The notes under the pieces were generated by a model. That model saw only the letters and a program-made list of their open reading frames with translations. It was not told the DNA's origin and searched no databases. A program made the position numbers and the translations under genes. DNA of 64,000 nt from Nonomuraea fuscirosea (GTDB taxonomy: Bacteria; Actinomycetota; Actinomycetes; Streptosporangiales; Streptosporangiaceae), in assembly GCF_003001935.1 (NCBI RefSeq), contig NZ_PVNG01000007.1, positions 342,946 through 406,945 on the forward strand, given 5' to 3'. Within the stretch, counting starts at the first letter, position 1. Each line of letters starts with the position of its first letter. Shown in pieces: positions 44,303 through 53,002 of the stretch.

Positions 44303-46186
44303 ATGGGCACGATGCGACGGATCGAGTTCCGCCAGGGAGGAAAGGGCGCCGGCGACCTCATGGAGATCGTCATCGACGACCTGCCCCTGCTCGAACTCGT
44401 ACGTGAGGCCGAACTCCCCTTCGCCCGCCAGGAGCAACTCGAACGCCAGGCGGACTTCGCGCCCGAACCGGCGCCCCTCCTCGCCGGCGACTACCAGAGC
44501 TTCTCCCGCGCCAGATTCGGCTGGCCGAGCCGCCACTACCTGGGCGAGCCGGCGGAGACGGCCTGCAACCAGAACGACGACGAGACCATGCTGCTCGGCT
44601 GCACGTGCGGCATCGCGGACTGCTGGGCACTCCTGGCCAGGATCGAGATCGACGGCGCCGTCGTGCGCTGGTCGGGCTTCCGCAACAACCACCGCGACTG
44701 GGACCTGACCGACCGCCTCGGCCCGTTCGTCTTCTCCCGCCGCCAGTACGAACACGCCCTCCACACCACCGCCCCCACACCCCACGACCACCCGCCCGCG
44801 GTTCCACCACTCCGCAACGGCCTACGCCTGATCCCCGTAGTCGACGCCCTCTCCGGCCTCCTCGACCACCTCCCCCCACCAGCCATCTCACCCACAGCTC
44901 CAGCCGAGTACACCTCCTCCGAGCCCACAGCCCAGTCGGATTCCAACGATTACGCCCCATCCGAATGGACGGCCCCGTCAGATAGCGACGAGCACGCCAC
45001 ACCCGCGTCCTCAACCTCGTCGGGTTCGGGCGAGTACGCCTCACCCGAATTCACGGCCGCGTCGGATTCCGACGAGCACGTGCCACCCGCGCCCACGGTC
45101 CCGTCGGATTCGGGCGAGCACGTGTCACTCGTGCCTCCACCCTCCTCGGCTGACATCTCGGCCCTCGACGAAGAACTCCGCAGCGCGTACTGGACTGCCA
45201 GGGTGATCGCAGCCGGCCTCCCGGCACCCCTCCCGGGCCACCGCCCCGCAGCCTTGATCCGGCTGTCGGACTTCTTCGCCGAAGGCCCACTGCTGACCCT
45301 GCTCCAGGCCTCCCTACGACGAGACTTCTCCGACTCCGACTCCGACTCCGGCACCGGGATTCGGACCATCACCGCCGCCGACGCTGACACCAGCATTAGG
45401 ACCGACCTAGGCACCGGGATCAGGGCCGCCACCGACTCTGGCACTGACATCTCCACGGACACTGAAATCCGCACCGCCACCGGTATCGACACCGGCAACG
45501 ACACCGACACCGACACCGGGATCAGGACCGACGTAGGCACCGCCACCAGCACCGATTCCGGCACTGAGATCCGCACTGGCGCTGTCACCGGCACCGATTC
45601 CGGCACTGAGATCCGCACAGGCACCGGCACCGGCCTACCACTACGGCCCTCCGCCCCCACCGACAGCACCGGGAACGTCGGCGACCCAAGCGAAGTCACC
45701 CTTCCCTCACCGCCGGACCGCGCCACCGACGACATGTCAAATGTGCGACGACATCTCGCCCAAGATCCCGACGCCATTGATCGCATCAGCCCCTTGCCGG
45801 GCGGATACCTGCTACTGGCAGAAGACGGGACGATCGTTTCCCCCGGCTGCTGCAGTGACCTGAGCGACGTCCTGAACTGGGGCAACGCCGCCCGCCACAC
45901 CGACACCTCCCCGTGCATGGTGTGGGTCGGACACCCCTGGGTCCACGTCGCCGCAGACGGCGACGCCCTCCTCCTGACAGGCCCGACCGAAAGAGACCCC
46001 GGCCCTGAACTCGGCTGGCTCCCCAGACAAGCACTGGCCCAAGCCGCGGACATCGCCGCCGCAGAAGTCCGCTACTTCGCCAGATGCCTGGAAGCCGCCT
46101 GCACCCGCCTACTCGGCGAAGACCACGCCACCGCCGTATGCAACGCCCTCCTCGGCGACCCCTGGCTACGTACCGGCTCCTCCTGA
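44303..46186 (+). CDS. two-domain hypothetical protein with Ser/Thr/Asp/Gly repeat linker
   Basis: 627-residue protein of unknown function. The N-terminal part (1-180) is folded-looking: FRQGGKGAGDLMEIVIDDLPLLELV, then LGCTCGIADCWALLARIEI (three Cys) and WSGFRNNHRDWDL, FVFSRRQYEHAL. The middle (about 215-480) is two low-complexity tracts: acidic Ser/Pro/Glu repeats resembling SDSDEHAxPAPTxSSDSGE, and after a short helix (LDEELRSAYWTARVIAAGL) a tract of DSGTEIRTGT-like repeats. The C-terminal 120 residues are again folded (GGYLLLAEDGTIVSPGCCSDLSDVLNW, GHPWVHVAADGD). The ATG at 44303 has GGAGGAAAG about 10 nt upstream. It may be two ancestral genes joined by a repeat linker. Confidence 0.75.
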   Translation: MGTMRRIEFRQGGKGAGDLMEIVIDDLPLLELVREAELPFARQEQLERQADFAPEPAPLLAGDYQSFSRARFGWPSRHYLGEPAETACNQNDDETMLLGCTCGIADCWALLARIEIDGAVVRWSGFRNNHRDWDLTDRLGPFVFSRRQYEHALHTTAPTPHDHPPAVPPLRNGLRLIPVVDALSGLLDHLPPPAISPTAPAEYTSSEPTAQSDSNDYAPSEWTAPSDSDEHATPASSTSSGSGEYASPEFTAASDSDEHVPPAPTVPSDSGEHVSLVPPPSSADISALDEELRSAYWTARVIAAGLPAPLPGHRPAALIRLSDFFAEGPLLTLLQASLRRDFSDSDSDSGTGIRTITAADADTSIRTDLGTGIRAATDSGTDISTDTEIRTATGIDTGNDTDTDTGIRTDVGTATSTDSGTEIRTGAVTGTDSGTEIRTGTGTGLPLRPSAPTDSTGNVGDPSEVTLPSPPDRATDDMSNVRRHLAQDPDAIDRISPLPGGYLLLAEDGTIVSPGCCSDLSDVLNWGNAARHTDTSPCMVWVGHPWVHVAADGDALLLTGPTERDPGPELGWLPRQALAQAADIAAAEVRYFARCLEAACTRLLGEDHATAVCNALLGDPWLRTGSS

Positions 46187-46581
46187 CCTCACCGAAAACA
46201 CACTCGCCGCCACGGGATCGTCCGGCCACGGGGCCGCCACGGCCCTGGCCAACAGGACGCGCCATTGTGTGCCCGGCCATGAGGCCACGATGAGTGCCGC
46301 CAGGGGACTCTCACCACGAACCTCACCATGAGGGCGTCCAGACACGAGGCCGCGCGAGCCTGGCCACGACCCGACTCGCGCGGGTTCCATCTTGGTCAGG
46401 CAAACCCCACAAGGCCCTCCAACGGGATGAAGCCCGTCCACCCGGATGTGGTTCGCCGGCGGCATGAGGCCCGTCCGCCGACGTGAGGTCCGCCAGCGGC
46501 ATGAGGCCCTTCAGCCGACAGGAGGTTCCCCAGCGGGAAGAACCTCGTCCGTCGGCATGAGGTCTGCCCGCCGCCGAAAGC
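46187..46581. repeat. gene-free gap with degenerate GCATGAGGCC repeats
   Basis: Variants of GGCATGAGGCCCGTCCGCCG recur from about 46260 to 46570 with irregular spacing. No gene, terminator or RNA is clear here; frames that cross it have no signatures. Confidence 0.5.
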
Positions 46582-47184
46582 TCAGCCAGTCGGACGAACC
46601 GGACGCCGTGAGGACACCACGACGTCCCCGTCCACTCCTTCGGCTGACCAGAGTCGCGTAGCCATCCACGCGACCCCGATCCCTGCGATCACCAGCCCTC
46701 CGAGGTAGACCGGCAGCGGCACCACACTCCGCAGCGCCCCGGGCACCATGCCCCCGGCATACAGCAGCACCGCCACCACCGGCATCATCCCGCTCCTGAC
46801 CGCAGCCGCGCTGAACGTCAGCACCCCCACCAGCAGGACGATCGACGTGATCAGGAACGCCCGCCCGGTCCCGCCGGCGAGCAGGCCGCTCACGGTGCCG
46901 CCCCCGAGGTACGGGAAGACGAAGTGCAGCGTGTACTCGATCGCGAACGCCCCGGCCAGCCCCGCCGAGTTGAGCACGTACCCGACGAGCCCCAGGGCGC
47001 CGGCCGTACCACGGATGAGCAGGTAGATGCCGGTGATCGCGAGTAACCCCGCAAGGGCCGCGAACGGTGCGATGGCATGTGTGAGAGCCGTTTCCGGCAG
47101 CAGCCCGGCGCGACGGGCGGAGTTGACGACCAGCAGCACGGCGCAGACGAACCCGGCCGCCGCGGCGACCCGATGAACGCTCAT
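46582..47184 (-). CDS. six-helix integral membrane protein
   Basis: 200-residue hydrophobic protein with six predicted transmembrane segments: VAAAAGFVCAVLLVVN, FAALAGLLAITGIYLLI, LGLVGYVLNSAGLAGAFAI, AFLITSIVLLVGVLTFSAA, MPVVAVLLYAGGMVPGAL and LGGLVIAGIGVAWMAT. The ATG at 47184 has GAGAGGAAAT about 8 nt upstream and is preferred over 47235. I do not recognise a transporter signature; many such DUF-type membrane proteins are paired with TetR repressors. It is divergent from a TetR gene, with a 14-bp palindrome in the gap, so control by that repressor is likely. Confidence 0.8.
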   Translation of the reverse strand: MSVHRVAAAAGFVCAVLLVVNSARRAGLLPETALTHAIAPFAALAGLLAITGIYLLIRGTAGALGLVGYVLNSAGLAGAFAIEYTLHFVFPYLGGGTVSGLLAGGTGRAFLITSIVLLVGVLTFSAAAVRSGMMPVVAVLLYAGGMVPGALRSVVPLPVYLGGLVIAGIGVAWMATRLWSAEGVDGDVVVSSRRPVRPTG

Positions 47185-47228
47185 GTCGCGATTTCCTCTC
47201 TCGACCTCTCGGTCTTGGTGGGTCCCCG

Positions 47229-47242
47229 ATAACACTTGTTAT
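47229..47242. promoter_or_regulatory. palindromic operator between TetR and membrane protein genes
   Basis: ATAACA-CT-TGTTAT is a perfect inverted repeat in the 90-bp gap between the divergent genes. A further GTTAT lies at about 47250. It is a likely TetR binding site controlling both promoters. Confidence 0.65.
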
Positions 47243-47273
47243 GATGAGCGTTATAGGCCGATATGGTGAGAGG

Positions 47274-47903
47274 GTGCCGAGAGCCGTAAGCACCTCGAAA
47301 GAACTCGGCGCGCTGCGCCAGGACCTGCTCGACGCGGCCATGCGCGTACTCCGCGAACAGGGCGCGCTCCACCTGACCCTCCGCCGGGTGGCGGACGCCG
47401 CCGACACCTCCACCATGGGCATCTACACCTGCTTCGGCGGCCGCGCCGGCCTCCTGGAAGCGATCTACGAGTACGGCTTCCGCCTCCTCCACGAGGCGAT
47501 GTCCAGATCCATGGACGCCCACACGGACCCTCTGGCCCGCATCATGGCGGTGGCGTACGGCTACCGCCGGTTCGCCCGCGCCGACCCGGCCCTGTACGCG
47601 CTCATGTTCGAGCGCCCGCTGCCCGACTTCGATCCTTCACCCGAGCAGCGCCACGACGCCCTGCGCCTGTGCTTCGACCCGCTCGCCCTGGCCACGTCCG
47701 CCGCCGCGCAGGAGGGCCTCATCCGATCGACGGACCCGCAGCGCGCGGCCTACCTGGTGTGGACCACGATCCACGGCCTCGTCAGCATCGAGCTCACCTG
47801 CTCCCTGCGCACCCCGCTGCCCGGCTGGTTCCTGAACTCGGAGCAGGAGGGTGAACGCATCCTCGCCGACGGCGTCCAAGCCCTCCTGTCCGGCCTCACC
47901 TGA
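47274..47903 (+). CDS. TetR-family repressor
   Basis: 209-residue regulator. DNA-binding part: LRQDLLDAAMRVLREQGALHLTLRRVADAADTSTMGIYTCFGG, the TetR helix-turn-helix. The rest is a ligand domain of the TetR_C-type (YGYRRFARADPALYALMFERPLPDF). The frame opens at ATG 47241, which would lie inside the palindromic operator, so the GTG at 47274 (PRAVSTSKELGAL) is favoured. Divergent from the membrane protein, its likely target. Confidence 0.88.
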   Translation: MPRAVSTSKELGALRQDLLDAAMRVLREQGALHLTLRRVADAADTSTMGIYTCFGGRAGLLEAIYEYGFRLLHEAMSRSMDAHTDPLARIMAVAYGYRRFARADPALYALMFERPLPDFDPSPEQRHDALRLCFDPLALATSAAAQEGLIRSTDPQRAAYLVWTTIHGLVSIELTCSLRTPLPGWFLNSEQEGERILADGVQALLSGLT

Positions 47904-48321
47904 ACAAGCACCGGTACGAGCGGGTCCCGAGGGCGGCCGTCCAAGGTGTCCTTCGGAGCAGGCGCCTACGTCGCGTCCGCTCCTGCCCTGACCGACTACG
48001 CCATGACCAATCCGATGGTGGACGGCGTCCGGAGAGAGGCCGGCGCACACCAGTGGGCCCTATTCCGGCTTCAGGGGGAAGTCCCGCAGCGTGGTGGCGC
48101 TCTCGTACGACCGACTCTGCGGGTTGGTGGCGTGTGGGGCCGGTTGCAGTAGCCGCGATCAGGAACGCAGTGCTGTCGTGGTGGATCGGAGAAGCTGCGC
48201 GAGGCGGTCGCGTTGGCTGCTGGGCCAGGAGCTGAAGCGGGTGGCCGGCGTGGTGTTGATGGCTTCCTTGAATTTCCCGGTGACCGCCTCGCCCTCGGGA
48301 TTGAGGTGGACGCGGATCATC

Positions 48322-48438
48322 CGGCGAGGCCGCCTGGGCGAGCCGGCCGACATCGCCGACGTCGTCGCCTTCCTGGCCTCCGACGCCACCCGCTGGATCA
48401 CCGGCCAGACCATCAACGCCGCCGGCGGCATGATCTGA
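48322..48438 (+). pseudogene. C-terminal fragment of a short-chain dehydrogenase/reductase
   Basis: The frame ends RRGRLGEPADIADVVAFLAS followed by DATRWITGQTINAAGGMI and a stop. This is the standard C-terminus of FabG-like SDR enzymes. The sequence before it in all three frames lacks the Rossmann GxxxGxG and YxxxK, so only the last 38 codons remain. Between 47904 and 48321 I see no other gene, only further unrecognisable sequence, perhaps the eroded remainder. Confidence 0.75.
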
Positions 48439-48534
48439 CGAGGCCGGTACCGAACCCGAGCCGGATAACGCACCGCTCAAGACCCCGACGCCTCCGCTAG
48501 CTGGTTACGCGGTCGCGATGACGGCCTGCGTGAG

Positions 48535-49435
48535 TGCCGGTGAGGGGGAGATGGATCTGGGCGGAAGCGGCGGTGAAAGGGAAACCGTGGGCGGAGATGA
48601 GACGAAAGAGAGGGTGGCCGGGAGGCGAAGAGCAAGGGCGGCGAAAAGGAAGCGCGGTGACGAGGCGAAGGCGACGGGGGGGGCGAAGATCGCGGCGACG
48701 AGGGAGGGCGAGGACCGGGGTGAAGGCCGCGGGTGGAGGTGAAACGCCGAGGGGAGGCGGAGCTAGGGGAGTCGGCCGGTGGGACGAAGCGAAAAGGCGG
48801 CGGTCAGGGAGGGCGGTGACGGGGCGAACGTCGCGGGGTGGAGGTGAGACGGAGAGGGGAGTGGGCCGGTGGGGCGAAGCGAAAGGGCGGCGGTCAGGGA
48901 GGGCGGTGACGGGGCGAAGGCCGCGGGGGGAGGTGAGACGGAGAGGGAAGTGGGCCGGTGGGGCGAAGCGAAAGGGCGGCGGTGAAAGGGCGCAGCAGTT
49001 AGGCGAAGAACGCGAGAGGAGGCGAGACGAGGAGAGGTGAAGAGGGAGGGCGATGACGGAGCAAAGGCCGCGGGTGGAGGTCAATCGACGAGGGGAGTGG
49101 GCCGGTGGGGCGAAGCGAAAGGGCGGCGGTCAGGGAGGGCGGTGACGGGGCGAAGGTCGCGGGGTGGAGGTCGCGGGGTGGAGGTGAGACGAGGAGGGGG
49201 TCGGCCGGTGAGGCGAAGCGAAAGGGCGGCGGTGAAAGGGCGCAGCAGTTAGGCGAAGAACGCGAGAGGAGGCGAGACGAGGAGAGGTGAAGAGGGAGGT
49301 CGGCCGGTGGGGCGAAGGCAGGGAGCGCCGAAGAGGGAGGGCGATGACGGGAGCAAAGGCCGCGGGTGGAGGTCAATCGACGAGACGAGGCGAGGGGACG
49401 GCGGTGAAGTGGGGCGATGAGTCGAGTCGGAAGGA
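48535..49435. repeat. purine-biased complex tandem repeat array (about 0.9 kb)
   Basis: The plus strand is strongly G+A-rich. Units such as GGGGCGAAGCGAAAGGGCGG and GAGGGCGGTGACGGGGCGAA recur many times. A block of about 90 bp from 48962 (running through CGCAGCAGTTAGGCGAAGAA) is repeated almost exactly 250 bp later from 49212, and GATGACGGAGCAAAGGCCGC at about 49051 recurs near 49342. Minus-strand frames give Pro/Ser/Arg-rich repeat peptides without a domain, so I regard this as non-coding. Confidence 0.85.
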
Positions 49436-49443
49436 GCGGGGGG

Positions 49444-50796
49444 TCAGCTGATCGCCAGCGGTTCGTCGTCGGAGTTCGGGTCCGGGCCGGGGTCGTCGGC
49501 GAAGCCCGGGACCCAGCGGATCACCTCGTCGCGGAAGCGGGCCGTGGTGCCGAGTTGGCAGAGCACGCCGATGCCGGCCGCGTGCACCCGGTGGATGAGC
49601 ACGTACGACGTCGGCAGGTTGAGCTGGCGGATCACGTTGGTCGGCCGGAGATCCGTGACGCTGGCCGCCTGCGCCTGCAGCCACTCCCGGCTGAACGTGA
49701 ACTCCTCCACCGCGGTCGGTTCCACGTACGGCGCGAGGAAGGCGCGCAGCGCGTCGGTGTCGACCTCGATGTCCTGCCGGATGAAGCCCTCCTGCCGCAG
49801 CCCCTCCGTGACGGTGGCCATGTCGCCCTGGTTGAAGATGCGGGTGAGCTTCCCGAACGCGGGCGGATAGCCCTCGGGCAGGCGGTTGACCGCGCCGAAG
49901 TCGAGGACGCCGAGCTTGCCGTCGGCCAGCATGCGGAAGTTGCCGGGGTGCGGGTCGGCGTGCAGCATCCCGACCCGCGCGGGGGAGCAGAACAGGAACC
50001 GTACGAAGAGCAGGCCGGCCCGGTCGCGTTCCTCCTGGGTGCCTTCGGCGATGATGCGTGACAGCGGCGTGCCGTCCATCCACTCCGTGACCAGCACCAT
50101 CTCGTTGGCGGCCACCACGTCGGGCACGTGGAAGTCGGGGTCGCCGTTGAACTCCAGGGCGAACGCGTGCTGGGCCTCGGCCTCCCTCAAATAGTCGAGC
50201 TCCTCCGCGATCCGCTCGCGCAGCTCCCCGAGCACGGCCTTCATGTCGAGGCCCGGCAGCAGCACGCCGAACAGTTTGCCCAGGCGGGCGAGCTGCGCGA
50301 AGTCGCCGAGCAGGGCCTTGCCCGCCCCCGGGTACTGGATCTTGACGGCCACCTCCCTGCCGTCGTGCCACACGGCCTTGTGCACCTGGCCGATGGAGGC
50401 GGCCGCGGTCGGCTGGTCGTCGAACGACAGGAAGTGGTCGCGCCAGCCGTCACCCAGTTGCTCGGTCAGCACTTTGTGGACCGTGGACACGGGCAGCGGC
50501 GGGGCGGCGTCCTGCAGCTTGGTGAGCGTGGCGCGGTAGGGCCCGACGACCTCCTGCGGCAGGGCCGCCTCGAAGATCGACAGCGCCTGGCCCAGCTTCA
50601 TCGCGCCGCCCTTGAGCTCGCCGAGCACCTTGAAGACCTGCTCGGCCGTACGCTGCTGAACCTCCTGCGCCACGATCTCCGCGGACTTGCCGCCGATGCG
50701 CTTGCCCAGCCCCAGGGCGGCGCGGCCCGCGAAGCCGAGTGGAAGGGTGGCCAGTTTGGCCGATCGCGTGACAGCGCGGCGCGGAAGATCGTTCAC
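49444..50796 (-). CDS. AarF/ABC1/UbiB-family atypical kinase
   Basis: 450-residue ABC1/ADCK-like protein. Family hallmarks: GGAMKLGQALSIF (the KxGQ motif), AAASIGQVHKAVW (Ala-rich nucleotide loop), VAVKIQYPG (VAIK-like Lys), ELDYLREAEAQ (ExD), MLHADPHPGNF and LGVLDFGAVN (DFG). UbiB-type proteins regulate isoprenoid-quinone or lipid metabolism and have ATPase rather than classic kinase activity. The mycobacterial homologue (Rv3197) lies beside whiB7 and has been linked to macrolide response, so the two may act in one resistance response. Preceded at 59 bp by the ThiF-like gene on the same strand. Confidence 0.93.
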   Translation of the reverse strand: MNDLPRRAVTRSAKLATLPLGFAGRAALGLGKRIGGKSAEIVAQEVQQRTAEQVFKVLGELKGGAMKLGQALSIFEAALPQEVVGPYRATLTKLQDAAPPLPVSTVHKVLTEQLGDGWRDHFLSFDDQPTAAASIGQVHKAVWHDGREVAVKIQYPGAGKALLGDFAQLARLGKLFGVLLPGLDMKAVLGELRERIAEELDYLREAEAQHAFALEFNGDPDFHVPDVVAANEMVLVTEWMDGTPLSRIIAEGTQEERDRAGLLFVRFLFCSPARVGMLHADPHPGNFRMLADGKLGVLDFGAVNRLPEGYPPAFGKLTRIFNQGDMATVTEGLRQEGFIRQDIEVDTDALRAFLAPYVEPTAVEEFTFSREWLQAQAASVTDLRPTNVIRQLNLPTSYVLIHRVHAAGIGVLCQLGTTARFRDEVIRWVPGFADDPGPDPNSDDEPLAIS

Positions 50797-50855
50797 ACCG
50801 ATGCGCGGAACCTCGTCGAGATGCCGCTTCCCCCCTTCGTGGTCGTCTGAGCACG

Positions 50856-52751
50856 TCAGTCGCGGTTGGGTGCCATGACCATTCTTAGCGAATATGGGTT
50901 ACTTCGCATACAACGACATTGCGGATGTACCTTCCACGATCGCCTTTTCCACTGCCAATCAGGCGTTACGTCTACTGTGCCATTGGTCACAGATGACTCG
51001 TTACCGTCCAGGTAGGCGAGCGCATGACCGGTCGCCGCACCCGCCACGGCGGTGGCGAGCGCCACGTCGCAGGCGATCTCGCCGGGCGGATAGCCGCCCA
51101 GCCGGGCGGTGACGATCGGCCAGTACGGATCATGGTCGCGCCGGGTGAGATCGAGGCAGTGCAGGCACGCGGTCTCTCCCGGCAGGACCAGCGGGCCGAC
51201 ACACCCGTACCCCTCGAAGCCGGCCGCGAGGAGATGGGGGATGCCCAGCGTGTTCAGCTCGTTGACCAGCACCATGTCCAGGGGCCCGACCTGGGCCAGG
51301 ACGACGAGATCAGGCCGATCCCACTTGTCCCCGAGAAACGGCCCACCGGCTACGACGTTCGAGGTGGGCTGATGAGGGCTCATCCCTTGGACCTCAACGC
51401 CGCCAGACCGGCCTTCTCGCCCGGATCCCCCCACCCGCCCGGATCCACCGACGCGCCCCGTTCCGCCGACGCGCCCCGTTCCGGTCCCGCCCGGGTCGGC
51501 CGCCCCCCGTCGTTCGGATCCGCCTTTGCGTGCGGTCCTGGTTCCGGCCGACTCCGATCCGCCGACTCGCCCAGCCCCGGTCCCGGTCCCAGCTCCGGTC
51601 CCGGGACCGGGCGAGTCGGTGTCCGTTCGCCCGGCACCAGTTCCGCCCGAGACAGTCCTGCTCTCTCGTCCGGACGCCATGCCGCGAGAATCGGGCCCGG
51701 TTCCGCGTGCGTCCAGGGCCGTTCCACGAGTGTTGGACGTAGCCCCGCGCGGGCTTCGGGCCGTCCCTTGGGTGTCTGACGTAGCGCCGCTTACGTTCTG
51801 CGCCGTTCCGGGGGTGTTGAACGTCGTCTCACTCGGGTTCTGGGCTGTTCCTCGGGTGCCGGACGTAAGCCCGCGTGGGTCCTGGGCCGTTTGGCGTGGG
51901 TCGGTGGTTGTCCCGCGTGCGCTGGCGGTGATCCCGCGCGTGGTGGGAATTCCACGGGTGGTGGTCGTCCCGCGTGTCCCCGGCGCGGCCGCTCGCGGGC
52001 CGGGACCGGTGCCGGGGGCGGGTGTGGAGTTGCGGCGACGGGCGATGGGGGCGCTGGGAGTGGTGAAGGTGGCGGGCATGGAGGGCATGCGGTTGGTGGC
52101 TCGGGGGTCGGTGGGACGCTCTTGTCCGTCGAGGTCGTGAGGGGTGACCCCTGGGGTGAGACCGCCTGAGGTGATCCTGTCGGCTGCCGCCACCGCCCCC
52201 ACCTCCCTGGGCAGGCCCACCTCCGCCCACGTCAGCCCGCCGGGGGTGAGGTCGGCGGGCTGGGTCGTGCCGGGGTCGAGGACTCGGATGTGGCCCACTC
52301 CGGCAGCCGCCAGCAGGGCGACGACCTGGGCGCCGATGCGGCCGGCGCCGTAGACCCGTACGCGCGAACGTCTGCGACGTTCGAAGTGGGCGATCATCCC
52401 GTCGGGCGCGGTCGAGGCGAGGTCGAGGGCGTGGAGGTCGGGTTTGAGGCGGTCTCGCTCGGCCAGCGGGAGGTCGCGCAGGGAGCCGGGGCCGGTGGCG
52501 GCGTCGTGGAGGACGCCCTGGGCGGCGAGCTGGTCGAGCAGCGCGCGGGCACGTGTCTCGTCGAGCCCGGCGCGGGCCGCGTCGCGGAGAACGGCGTCGA
52601 GGTCGCGGGTGCCGTCGAGACCCTCGATCCACTGCCGGACGGGTCTGGTCAGGCCGCTCAGCATGACCGCCCGCAGCGGGTGGACGCCATATTGAAGGGT
52701 CTGCTCGTCGCGGAGGATGCGCCGGAGGATGGGCTTCACACGTGGCCTCAT
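50856..52751 (-). CDS. ThiF/E1-like protein with giant low-complexity insertion
   Basis: 631-residue protein from ATG 52751 (MRPRVKPILRRILRDEQTLQ). The N-terminal region (1-110) is a winged-helix-like segment (QWIEGLDGTRDLDAVLRDAA). A Rossmann start follows (VRVYGAGRIGAQVVALLAAAGV then IRVLDPGTTQPADL), the E1 nucleotide-binding site. The adenylation domain is then interrupted by about 260 residues (about 225-485) of RGTxxNxxGT, GAGRxGG and SGRVGG repeats. It resumes with PDLVVLAQVGPLD, AGFEGYGCVGPLVLPGETACLHC (ThiF-like), and ends with CRC. Homologues such as Rv3196 lack the insert, as far as I recall. Function unknown; ThiF-like proteins activate carboxylates. Upstream of aarF in the same direction. 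Confidence 0.82.
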   Translation of the reverse strand: MRPRVKPILRRILRDEQTLQYGVHPLRAVMLSGLTRPVRQWIEGLDGTRDLDAVLRDAARAGLDETRARALLDQLAAQGVLHDAATGPGSLRDLPLAERDRLKPDLHALDLASTAPDGMIAHFERRRRSRVRVYGAGRIGAQVVALLAAAGVGHIRVLDPGTTQPADLTPGGLTWAEVGLPREVGAVAAADRITSGGLTPGVTPHDLDGQERPTDPRATNRMPSMPATFTTPSAPIARRRNSTPAPGTGPGPRAAAPGTRGTTTTRGIPTTRGITASARGTTTDPRQTAQDPRGLTSGTRGTAQNPSETTFNTPGTAQNVSGATSDTQGTARSPRGATSNTRGTALDARGTGPDSRGMASGRESRTVSGGTGAGRTDTDSPGPGTGAGTGTGAGRVGGSESAGTRTARKGGSERRGAADPGGTGTGRVGGTGRVGGSGRVGGSGREGRSGGVEVQGMSPHQPTSNVVAGGPFLGDKWDRPDLVVLAQVGPLDMVLVNELNTLGIPHLLAAGFEGYGCVGPLVLPGETACLHCLDLTRRDHDPYWPIVTARLGGYPPGEIACDVALATAVAGAATGHALAYLDGNESSVTNGTVDVTPDWQWKRRSWKVHPQCRCMRSNPYSLRMVMAPNRD

Positions 52752-53002
52752 GGCGGGAAGGTTTCCATGCCGGAGCAAGATCCCGAGCGGGTTCGGCGAC
52801 GGCTGTGGATAACCGCGCGTTTGAGGAAAGCGCCTGTGGACGAAGCAACCGTCTCTGGAAATGGATCGTCCCATAGAGGCCGCCACCTCTCCTGCCGTGG
52901 CAGGCGATCATCGAAGGCAAGCGTGATGAACGGCTGCGATCACCATCCAAGCGTCCCGCCCATACGTGATCACCGCCAAGCGTCTCAGTTACGCTTCCCG
53001 GC

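Noticed and set aside
48497..49376. Two Pro/Ser-rich minus-strand frames, both starting MTSTRGLCS
   Set aside because: They arise from the same purine-biased repeat; the shared start reflects the 250-290 bp duplication, not a gene family.
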